From an uncultured Gemmatimonadota bacterium (GTDB taxonomy: Bacteria > Gemmatimonadota > Gemmatimonadetes > Gemmatimonadales > Gemmatimonadaceae), in NCBI GenBank assembly GCA_946480295.1, contig CAMLIT010000052.1:1-28121 (forward strand): a stretch of DNA of 28,121 bases, given 5' to 3'. Positions within the stretch are counted from its first letter, which is position 1; each line of letters begins with the position of its first letter. Shown in pieces: positions 22,986 through 28,121 of the stretch. A program made the translations under genes and the position numbers. The notes beneath the pieces were generated by a model. That model was not told where the DNA came from, ran no database searches, and saw only the letters and a program-made list of their open reading frames with translations.

Positions 22986-23771
22986 TCAGCTCCGGCAGCG
23001 CGCCGCGAGAAACCCCGTGGCCACCGCCGGATCGATGTCCGCGACCAGCAGCCCCTCCTCGCCGTACGGCTGCCAGGCGAGCACCGTCCCGTCCGGGCGG
23101 ACGATCGCCGACGTCGTCGGCGAGCCCGCGATCGCGCAGTTCACGCTGGCGAACCAGCACGTGTTCTCGGCGGCGCGGCAGAGCATCGCCTTCTCATGGA
23201 AGGAATTCCGCGGATCGCCGAAGGTGCTCGCCACGTAGCCGCCCTGCTCCGGCGGATGGAAGTGCGGGTGGAACACCACCTGCGCGCCGCGCCTGACGGC
23301 CCACCGCACCGTCTCCGGGTAGCGCCACCCCTCGTGGCAGATGACGACGCCTAACGTGACGCCGCCGAGCGTGAACACCGATCGCTCGGCGCCCGGCGCG
23401 TACGTCCCCTCCTCCGACGGATCGAGCTGCACCTTGTCCTGAAAGCCGGCGCGCGAGCCGTCCGGGCCGATGACGAGCGCCGTCGCGCGGACTCCGGTGT
23501 CGGTCACGCGCTCCGTGCCGAGGACGACGCCGACGTTCGCCCGCGCGGCGGCGTCGGCGATCGAGTTCCATGCGCCCTCCAGCCAGTCCGCGTCGGGGGC
23601 GGGAGGCGAGGCGCCGAGTCCACGATAGCCGGGGACGTAGCACTCGGGGAAGCAGACGATGGCCGCGCCGCGCGCCGAGGCGTCGGCGATCGCGCGCCGG
23701 GCGCGGCGCACCGAGTCGTCGGGGGAGTCGGCGGGGGGGAGGTTGGCGAGGGCGATGCGGAGGTCGGGCAT
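22986..23771 (-). CDS. Carbon-nitrogen hydrolase (nitrilase superfamily)
   Basis: Cytoplasmic enzyme of 261 aa, normal for the family. The catalytic triad is visible: Glu43 in FPECYVPG, Lys113 in FQDKVQLDP, Cys145 in VICHEGWRYPE, and the strand-ending VFHPHFHPP and AAENTCWFASVN blocks are typical of the superfamily. It probably hydrolyses an amide or N-carbamoyl bond; substrate is not readable from the sequence, and beta-ureidopropionase or omega-amidase are among many options. It is a single gene on the minus strand. No Shine-Dalgarno precedes ATG 23771. Nothing nearby gives a pathway. Confidence 0.9.
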   Translation of the reverse strand: MPDLRIALANLPPADSPDDSVRRARRAIADASARGAAIVCFPECYVPGYRGLGASPPAPDADWLEGAWNSIADAAARANVGVVLGTERVTDTGVRATALVIGPDGSRAGFQDKVQLDPSEEGTYAPGAERSVFTLGGVTLGVVICHEGWRYPETVRWAVRRGAQVVFHPHFHPPEQGGYVASTFGDPRNSFHEKAMLCRAAENTCWFASVNCAIAGSPTTSAIVRPDGTVLAWQPYGEEGLLVADIDPAVATGFLAARCRS

Positions 23772-23865
23772 GGGGCGAGGGGCGCGGCGTGGGGGCGGCG
23801 TCGGACGCGGAGGCGCTCAGGGTCGTACCTGTCGAAGTGTTGCCCGACGAGAATGGATCGGCAAC

Positions 23866-23904
23866 GGCGCGCGGGCGCGGCGCGCGGGCGTGGCGCGCGG
23901 GCGT
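23866..23904. repeat. Three 13-bp tandem repeats in the gap before tRNA-Pro
   Basis: GGCGCGCGGGCGC at 23866-23878 and GGCGCGCGGGCGT at 23879-23891 and 23892-23904. The whole 265-nt gap (23772-24036) between the nitrilase gene and the tRNA otherwise shows no credible gene. Confidence 0.7.
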
Positions 23905-24008
23905 GGACGTCGTCCTGGTGTTTGGCAGCGGGGCGCGCCTGGAGCGGCCGGGGAATGATCGAGCGGCTGGTTGTCGGGAGGGCGGGCGGTGATTAGACTT
24001 GGAACTCT

Positions 24009-24037
24009 GTCCGCCTGAGCCGTTCAGGGCGGCGGAC
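24009..24037 (+). other. Inverted repeat in the tRNA-Pro 5' leader
   Basis: GTCCGCC (24009-24015) pairs with GGCGGAC (24031-24037), with an inner CTGA/TCAG pair (24015-24018, 24024-24027). The last base is also tRNA base 1. It could be leader structure for RNase P processing or chance in GC-rich DNA. Confidence 0.3.
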
Positions 24038-24110
24038 GGGACGTAGCGCAGCCCGGTAGCGCACCTGAATGGGGTTCAGGGGGTCGCGGGTTCAAATCCC
24101 GCCGTCCCGA
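24037..24110 (+). tRNA. tRNA-Pro (anticodon GGG)
   Basis: A 74-nt cloverleaf. The acceptor stem is CGGGACG (24037-24043) with CGTCCCG (24103-24109) and discriminator A24110; CCA is not encoded. The D-arm holds AGCGCAGCCCGGTAGCGCA, the anticodon stem is CCTGA/TCAGG with loop ATGGGGT, giving anticodon GGG, and the T-arm is GCGGGTTCAAATCCCGC. The integrase gene that follows lies on the opposite strand and points at this tRNA, so its 3' end is a likely attachment site. Confidence 0.96.
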
Positions 24111-24131
24111 TCGAGATCTTCGCTCTGTAGC

Positions 24132-24155
24132 CGCTCCTAGCTACGGAGCGATTTT
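24132..24155 (+). terminator. Intrinsic terminator of tRNA-Pro
   Basis: CGCTCC (24132-24137), 7-nt loop TAGCTAC, GGAGCG (24145-24150), then ATTTT. It lies 21 nt after the tRNA on the same strand and fits a short intrinsic terminator. Confidence 0.65.
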
Positions 24156-24168
24156 CGTTGTAGGGGGA

Positions 24169-24191
24169 CCAGTTCCGGGGGCCAGTTCCGG
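24169..24191. repeat. Direct repeat CCAGTTCCGG near the putative attachment region
   Basis: CCAGTTCCGG occurs at 24169-24178 and 24182-24191, 13 bp apart, between tRNA-Pro and the integrase gene. This is where arm-type recombinase sites would lie, but two copies of a 10-mer are weak evidence. Confidence 0.4.
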
Positions 24192-24262
24192 CCCTGTTGC
24201 CGTTCGATTGCCTCCATGCTCTTGGCAGGCGAAGGCTCCCAGCGCGGTCGAGGGGCCACGAC

Positions 24263-24305
24263 GAGAGGCATCCAGAGGGCAGGAATCTGCCTCTGGACGC
24301 CTCTC
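24263..24305. other. Large imperfect hairpin between integrase gene and tRNA-Pro
   Basis: GAGAGGCATCCAGAGGGCAG (24263-24282) faces CTGCCTCTGGACGCCTCTC (24287-24305) around a 4-nt loop: 18 pairs, one A-C mismatch and one bulged G. It lies 25 nt after the integrase stop (minus strand). It has no T-tract, so it could be a terminator-like RNA structure or part of the recombination region. Confidence 0.6.
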
Positions 24306-24329
24306 GGTCGCCCGCGCACGGGCTGTCCC

Positions 24330-26156
24330 TCACGCCGGCGCGCCGGCGCCGATCGGGATGTTGCGACGCGCCGCCCGCTCCCTCCACTCCGCGATCGCGT
24401 CCAGCTCCGCCTGACGCTCCGGCGGCATGGTGCCGTTGGAGATGCGGATCTCCTGGTTCTTGAGCCACATCAGCAGGTTCACGCCGCTCGGGCGCTCGTC
24501 CTTCTTCGGCAGCAGATGGCCGTGCTCCGCCGCGTAGGCCCGGGCCACCGCCAGGTTCGCGGCGAAGCGCTCGTCGCGTGATCCCACCACGGTGCCGTCG
24601 GGCATGATCGACCTGGCGGCCGAGCCTCGGCCCTGGCCGACCGCAAGCGCGGGAGCCGGCGGCGTCTCATCCTCGGGCGTCGCGCGCCGGCGGAGGTTGC
24701 GCCGCGAGGAGGTCGTCGGCTTGTTGCCAGCCGGCCCATTCTGGTCGGCCCGGCCGCGCGAGGACGCAGCGTCCTGGTGCCCCGCCGGCGCGGCGCGACG
24801 AATCTCCACGGTGGGGGTGGTGACGACGAGGTAGGTGGTCTCCGGGTCGGCGTGCCGATAGCGCTCCACACTGCGCGGGTCCGCGTAGCCGGCCGCCACC
24901 GCCACGTCCTGGGTGGGGTAGTTCTTCCGCTCCGTGTGCCACTTCCGACGCCACGCGTGCAGGCCGCCGATGTGCGCAATCTCCGCGGCCTCCTCCGCGC
25001 GTACGAGCAGGCGTCCGACGTGCCACCGCGACCAGGGCTTGGTACCACGGCTCTTGGGCGCGGGGAACAGGTATGCGTCGTCACCGGCCTCGAGCCCGCG
25101 CAGCGCGAGCAGCTCGTGAAGCAGATCCGCGACGTGCTTCGTGAGCGGCACGCCATCGTTCCGCCGTTCCTTGTCGACGGCCGCATTCTTCATCAGCCGT
25201 CCGTATGGAGCGTGCGGCTGCGGCGTGAAGTCGATGTCGCTCGCCTTGACGCTCGAGAGGCCGGTCACTCGCCAGCCGTACTGGTTCTCTAGCTCCACCC
25301 AGTAGCGAAGGAGCTTCTGGGGGTCGACCTGGTCGAGCACCGGGCGCAGCGCCTCGAGATCATCCTCGGCGGCGACCGGCTGGCGCAGGGTTCCCGCCTG
25401 CGGCTTGCAGCGCGGCACCTTCGGCTTGCTCTTGAGCAGCGGCTCACCGTTGACGCGGTAGTTCACCGCCCAGTTGAGCGCCGCGTTCAGGTAGATCAGA
25501 TCCGCGTCGATCGTGCCGTCCTGCACGACGGCCTCGCGCTTCATCCCCTTGTGGGGCGGCTGTGGCGCGGGCTCCGGCAGCATGATTCCGTCCACCTCCA
25601 GGTCCCCGTGGCGCCGCGCCTGCACGAACGTGTCGAACAGGGACTGGTCGAGGTCGCGCGGGTACACGATGGGCCGCGGCTGCTGCTCGAAGAACGCGGT
25701 CCAGAGGCGGCGGCGGCGCTCATGCTCCGCTGGCTGCTGCCCGCCGAGCTTCTTGCCCTTCTCCTCGTAGTAGAGCCGGAGGAGCACGTCCAGACGCGGC
25801 TCGCCACCGGCGCCGACGAGCGGCTGCGTGCGGAGGCGAATCTGGTCGGACAGCTCCTTGGCCTGGTCTCTCGCCAGCTCCTCGTTCGCGTGACCGAGCG
25901 AGTGCCGCTCCATGTCGTTCTTGCTGGGGCTCCACCACTCGATGTAGAGATTCCGCTTCTTCCGCTTCTGGAACACGGTCACGGCATGGCCATGGTCGCC
26001 GTGGGTGTATCGCCAGAGCGGCTCCTTGCTCCGCTGGTTCCTCTTCCCGCGGGCGCGCGCCGGTGGCTTCTTCGCGGCGGTGCGGCGCTTGGCGGCTGCT
26101 TCGTTCGGCGCGGAGCTCGACGTGGGTTCGGAGTGGGTAGTCGCGTGCGTGGACAT
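24330..26156 (-). CDS. Tyrosine recombinase (integrase) with C-terminal helicase-associated-like domain
   Basis: A 608-aa DNA-strand exchange enzyme, longer than usual (about 400). Residues 1-50 are a basic, Ala/Lys/Arg-rich tail; about 50-110 an arm-binding-like N-terminal region; about 115-245 a core-binding region; about 265-445 the catalytic domain with Arg296 (GWRVTGL), HAWR (His400, Arg403), His407 and nucleophile Tyr433 (VERYRHAD). After a low-complexity linker (455-520), residues about 527-592 resemble a helicase-associated domain (FAANLAVARAYAAEHGHLLP, then NLLMWLKNQEIRISNGTMPP), a DNA-binding helical repeat not normally found on integrases. ATG 26156 was chosen: GAGGA lies 5 nt upstream; GTG 26168 overlaps that site. 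It points toward tRNA-Pro. Confidence 0.88.
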   Translation of the reverse strand: MSTHATTHSEPTSSSAPNEAAAKRRTAAKKPPARARGKRNQRSKEPLWRYTHGDHGHAVTVFQKRKKRNLYIEWWSPSKNDMERHSLGHANEELARDQAKELSDQIRLRTQPLVGAGGEPRLDVLLRLYYEEKGKKLGGQQPAEHERRRRLWTAFFEQQPRPIVYPRDLDQSLFDTFVQARRHGDLEVDGIMLPEPAPQPPHKGMKREAVVQDGTIDADLIYLNAALNWAVNYRVNGEPLLKSKPKVPRCKPQAGTLRQPVAAEDDLEALRPVLDQVDPQKLLRYWVELENQYGWRVTGLSSVKASDIDFTPQPHAPYGRLMKNAAVDKERRNDGVPLTKHVADLLHELLALRGLEAGDDAYLFPAPKSRGTKPWSRWHVGRLLVRAEEAAEIAHIGGLHAWRRKWHTERKNYPTQDVAVAAGYADPRSVERYRHADPETTYLVVTTPTVEIRRAAPAGHQDAASSRGRADQNGPAGNKPTTSSRRNLRRRATPEDETPPAPALAVGQGRGSAARSIMPDGTVVGSRDERFAANLAVARAYAAEHGHLLPKKDERPSGVNLLMWLKNQEIRISNGTMPPERQAELDAIAEWRERAARRNIPIGAGAPA

Positions 26157-26203
26157 CGTCGTCCTCACTGGGGTGGAACTGAAGTCGTGGTTCGCCGGGC
26201 TGG

Positions 26204-26875
26204 TTATCCCCGCGCAGCCAGCGCGCGGAGCTCATTGAATCGCTCTTTCGAGGAGCGTCGACGCGTCCCCCCGCGCATGGGCCGAGCGCGTCTGGCGGCG
26301 GTGGCGCCGCTGGCTGCTGTCTGGACGACGGCCGCTTCGGGGTGGTCGCAGGGCGACTCGACGTCGGTGGTCACCTCCTCCTCCGGTGCGCTGGAGGGGG
26401 TGGACGGCGTCTGCAGCTCCGCAGTGCCGTCGGCGAGGGAACGCTCGGCCATCTCGTCTGGCGCGTCAGTCTTCGCAGTGCTGCACTCGTCATCGGCCAG
26501 CGAGGGGTCCTCCGACTGAGACTCCGTCGCGGCGGTGGACTTCGGCTTCCGGGGGCGGTACTTCCCCCGCGGGCCCCGGGGAGCGCCGAGGCGCGGAAGG
26601 TCGCTGCGGCGGACCAGTGGCGCTCCGTCCTCGCCCACGTTGAGCTCCGGTTCCTTCTTCAGTCGCCGACGGAGCCCCTCGTACGACCAACCGGTCTCGC
26701 GCATGGCCTGCTCGAGAGTCAGCGGCTTCTCCAGGTCCGCTCCGAGCGACGCCTCCAGCCACTCGGCGCAGTCCTCGAACGCCTTCGCCGCCTCGGGCGC
26801 ATAGCGCGCCAGCACCTCGCCCCGCTGCCTGAAGGCAGCGGCGAGCTCGGTGAGGGGGAGGGGGGCGAAGGACAT
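26204..26875 (-). CDS. Putative DNA-binding accessory protein upstream of the integrase
   Basis: A 223-aa protein, 47 nt upstream of the integrase on the same strand, so probably cotranscribed. Residues about 1-48 look helical (LTELAAAFRQRGEVLARYAP). Residues about 52-97 read LEQAMRETGWSYEGLRRRLK then GAPLVRRSDLPRLG, a helix-turn-helix followed by a wing-like segment, as in MerR/AlpA-type excisionase proteins. The rest (100-223) is disordered, acidic then basic (RRARPMRGGTRRRSSKERF). It may be a recombination directionality factor or a repressor, but that is inferred from position and the helix pattern. No good Shine-Dalgarno precedes ATG 26875. Confidence 0.7.
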   Translation of the reverse strand: MSFAPLPLTELAAAFRQRGEVLARYAPEAAKAFEDCAEWLEASLGADLEKPLTLEQAMRETGWSYEGLRRRLKKEPELNVGEDGAPLVRRSDLPRLGAPRGPRGKYRPRKPKSTAATESQSEDPSLADDECSTAKTDAPDEMAERSLADGTAELQTPSTPSSAPEEEVTTDVESPCDHPEAAVVQTAASGATAARRARPMRGGTRRRSSKERFNELRALAARG

Positions 26876-26929
26876 CGGAAGCGAAGGAGATCGGAGTAGT
26901 CGAGCGGAGGAGCGGGGCCGGCGGGTTCA

Positions 26930-26945
26930 GGTGTCTGGCCACACC
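26930..26945 (-). promoter_or_regulatory. Inverted repeat upstream of the accessory gene
   Basis: GGTGT-N6-ACACC (26930-26945) lies 55 nt upstream of the accessory-protein start. It could be an operator bound by that protein or by another regulator. The sequence match is short. Confidence 0.3.
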
Positions 26946-27088
26946 GTACTTCATCCGGCCCCCCGCCCGGTAGCGGTGCGCATTACGTAGAGGGGCCTTG
27001 GCGACAGGGTACTGGGGCAGACACTGCGTCGAGTACCCCCCGGCCGGGTGGAACCGGCTGCAGATCCTGGAGCCCTGGCACGGGGTAA

Positions 27089-27105
27089 TGGGGGCAGCTC
27101 CCCCA
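27089..27105. other. Hairpin TGGGGG/CCCCCA in a gene-free stretch
   Basis: TGGGGG (27089-27094), loop CAGCT, CCCCCA (27100-27105). The stretch 26876-27197 (322 nt) shows no credible gene; it holds this hairpin, the 26930 inverted repeat, the 27158 hairpin and two similar GGGTA(A/C)TGGGG motifs (27007 and 27084 regions). It is probably the upstream control region of the accessory/integrase pair. Confidence 0.4.
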
Positions 27106-27157
27106 CCCGGTAATCATCAGGCACCTGCCCGGCATCGTATGGGTGGCGATATGTGCT

Positions 27158-27180
27158 GGGGCGCCGTCGATCGGCGCCCC
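27158..27180 (-). terminator. 9-bp hairpin after the unknown gene at 27198-27527
   Basis: GGGGCGCCG (27158-27166), loop TCGAT, CGGCGCCCC (27172-27180): perfect stem 18 nt after the stop of the minus-strand gene. There is no T-run, so it is a possible rather than a certain terminator. Confidence 0.45.
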
Positions 27181-27197
27181 CTGCACGAGAGGTGGCC

Positions 27198-27527
27198 TCA
27201 GTGTTCTCCGGCGCACCGGCGCACGGCGGCCGGGAGCGGCAGGCCAGCGGCCGCCCACATGATCGGGCGGTCCGGCCAGTCCCGCAGATACGCGATCGCG
27301 TGGAAGGCGAGCTCCCGTGTGCTCGGCTGCATGCGCTCGACGACGATGCGGAATGCGTCGAGCACCTCGCGGTCACCGGTGTACGCGTACAGGTGGACGA
27401 TGTGCACGGCGGCATCGAGCGCCTTCATGTCCGTGCCGGTGAGGGGCGCCAGGGCGTGGCGGCCGAGGTTGAGCTTCAGCCACTTATAGAGGCCTTCGCA
27501 GTGCGGCTTGATGCGGGGGTTCGTCAT
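27198..27527 (-). CDS. Unknown helical protein of the putative element
   Basis: A 109-aa protein with a normal soluble composition: MTNPRIKPHCEGLYKWLKLN opening, then helices LDAAVHIVHLYAYTGDREVL, VLDAFRIVVERM and AFHAIAYLRDWPDRP. I do not recognise a family. Amphipathic helices and few repeats suggest a small all-alpha fold. The codon pattern supports coding on this strand better than the overlapping frames. No Shine-Dalgarno is evident before ATG 27527. It lies behind the recombinase and is probably cargo of the element. Confidence 0.6.
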   Translation of the reverse strand: MTNPRIKPHCEGLYKWLKLNLGRHALAPLTGTDMKALDAAVHIVHLYAYTGDREVLDAFRIVVERMQPSTRELAFHAIAYLRDWPDRPIMWAAAGLPLPAAVRRCAGEH

Positions 27528-27598
27528 GTGGTAGTCCGTGGGTGAAGGTGAGCACGCGCTCCACCATACCCGGTCTCCCGCTGGCGCCGGCGGCGCGA

Positions 27599-27988
27599 TC
27601 AGCGGGCCGCTCGACTGCGCCGTCGGACCCGGAGCTCGACAGGGGGTGATGGGGCTGGGGCCGAGACGGTGGCAGCATCCGGTGCTGATTCGGAGCCATC
27701 CGCGAGAAGCGATAAGAGACGGGTCGGCTGAACGGACGCGGGCAGGCCGAGATCGCGCGTCGGACCGACGGGTTCGAGAGCCGGAGTGTCCCTCGCAATG
27801 TCCAGGCGGTGTACCCCGAGGACGAAGTGCGGGCCCCCGAAGCCGATGATCATGGCTCGGCGGGTCGCCATGCGGATGTGTTCACCGTCGGCCAGTTCGC
27901 GCTCCGTAACCCGAAGGAGCGTGTCGAATGTGCCATCGGGGCTGCTGGCCGGCGTGGCGGAGTCCAGGGAGACGCGGACGAGGGGCAT
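27599..27988 (-). CDS. Unknown small protein of the putative element
   Basis: A 129-aa frame. Residues about 1-75 look like a folded domain (MPLVRVSLDSATPASSPDGT, VTERELADGEHIRMATRRAM, IIGFGGPHFVLGVHRLDI); the rest is Pro/Ala/Arg-rich. No family is recognised. Other frames over this stretch look like shadows with biased residues. No Shine-Dalgarno precedes ATG 27988. It lies just downstream of the 20-bp repeat array when read on the minus strand. Confidence 0.5.
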   Translation of the reverse strand: MPLVRVSLDSATPASSPDGTFDTLLRVTERELADGEHIRMATRRAMIIGFGGPHFVLGVHRLDIARDTPALEPVGPTRDLGLPASVQPTRLLSLLADGSESAPDAATVSAPAPSPPVELRVRRRSRAAR

Positions 27989-28046
27989 GTCGTGGGCGGG
28001 AGGGCAAAGGTGTCCTTGACCACGTCTACCCGGCCGTCATCGCCCG

Positions 28047-28121
28047 AAACAAGCCTTCCGTTGGCCAAACAAGCCTTCCGTTGGCCAAACAAGCCTTCCG
28101 TTGGCCAAACAAGCCTTCCGT
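28047..28121. repeat. 20-bp direct repeats (iteron-like), cut by the window end
   Basis: The unit AAACAAGCCTTCCGTTGGCC is repeated exactly at 28047-28066, 28067-28086 and 28087-28106, and 15 nt of a fourth copy fill 28107-28121. The copies are head to tail with no spacers, and the 20-nt period is not a multiple of three, so it is not a coding repeat. The junction forms TTGGCCAA. Base composition is lower in GC than the surroundings. Exact copies suggest iterons, a partition site, an operator array, or a simple tandem repeat. Confidence 0.9.

Larger units (their letters stand above)
24111..28121. mobile_element. Putative integrated element beside tRNA-Pro (near end only)
   Basis: A tyrosine recombinase gene runs toward a tRNA gene 220 nt away, the usual arrangement at one end of an integrative element or genomic island. 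Behind it are a DNA-binding-like protein, two unknown small genes and a direct-repeat array, with no housekeeping gene to the end of the window. The far end and a duplicate of the tRNA 3' sequence (the second attachment site) are not within the window, so the extent and whether it is mobile stay open. Confidence 0.6.

Noticed and set aside
21125..24032. GTTCAGGGCGG shared by 21125-21135 and 24022-24032 as a common regulatory element
   Set aside because: An 11-mer repeat is expected many times by chance in 28 kb of GC-rich DNA.
24076..24468. Minus-strand frame across tRNA-Pro and the integrase 3' end
   Set aside because: Overlaps the tRNA and the true integrase frame; no protein-like pattern.
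26998..27489. Plus-strand frame of 163 codons opposite 27198-27527
   Set aside because: Skewed composition (Arg, Ser, Trp, Met) without blocks; the minus-strand frame looks more like a protein.
28047..28121. CRISPR array
   Set aside because: Repeats are 20 bp, directly adjacent and without spacers; no cas gene is present.

Overview
The window looks like a high-GC chromosome segment from a Gram-negative-type bacterium, most likely Gemmatimonadota or a close relative. Grounds: very high GC with strong GC3, a NosL-NosD/NosF/NosY cluster without nosR, HemQ-type haem synthesis, many periplasmic/lipoprotein beta-propellers and a predicted outer-membrane barrel. The phylum call is inference from gene content, not from a marker gene.

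Layout. (1) 1-4561: the downstream part of a nitrous oxide reductase maturation operon: a four-TM periplasmic-loop protein, a NosL-NosD fusion lipoprotein, NosF, NosY and a cupredoxin lipoprotein, closed by two consecutive GC hairpins, the second with a T-tract. nosZ would lie upstream, outside the window. (2) 4580-11660: mixed single genes: a YcsG-like NRAMP homologue, a ferritin-like membrane-tailed protein (minus), a secreted metzincin-like protease, a secreted beta-helix/PA14 protein (minus), a PLP aminotransferase and a small unknown protein. (3) 21107 down to 11596, minus strand: a seven-gene, tightly overlapping cluster that reads as a synthase-dependent exopolysaccharide locus: KaiC-like/pseudo-receiver regulator, TPR plus barrel exporter (carrying a 1-nt frameshift), processive GT2 synthase, one-TM small protein, membrane-anchored polysaccharide deacetylase, and two beta-propeller lipoproteins. 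Its logic (TPR-barrel, deacetylase, GT2, small membrane partner) parallels PgaABCD, with different architectures. (4) 21249-22945: hemQ, a heptad GGG repeat, a 19-bp hairpin directly before a start codon, and a tandem pair of very hydrophobic small proteins. (5) 22986-24155: a nitrilase-superfamily hydrolase (minus) and tRNA-Pro(GGG) with its terminator. (6) 24156-28121: the start of a putative integrated element next to tRNA-Pro: a tyrosine recombinase with a C-terminal helicase-associated-like domain, an upstream DNA-binding-like protein, two unknown proteins and an array of 20-bp direct repeats that runs off the window end.

How the genes work together. NosF/NosY/NosD/NosL provide copper and sulfur handling for periplasmic N2O reductase, with the cupredoxin a plausible electron carrier. 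The minus-strand cluster would polymerise a hexosamine-type glycan at the inner membrane, deacetylate it and export it through the barrel protein, with the first gene a likely regulator. hemQ would finish haem by the coproporphyrin route. Most function calls come from recognised motifs; substrates are inferred. No database search was possible.
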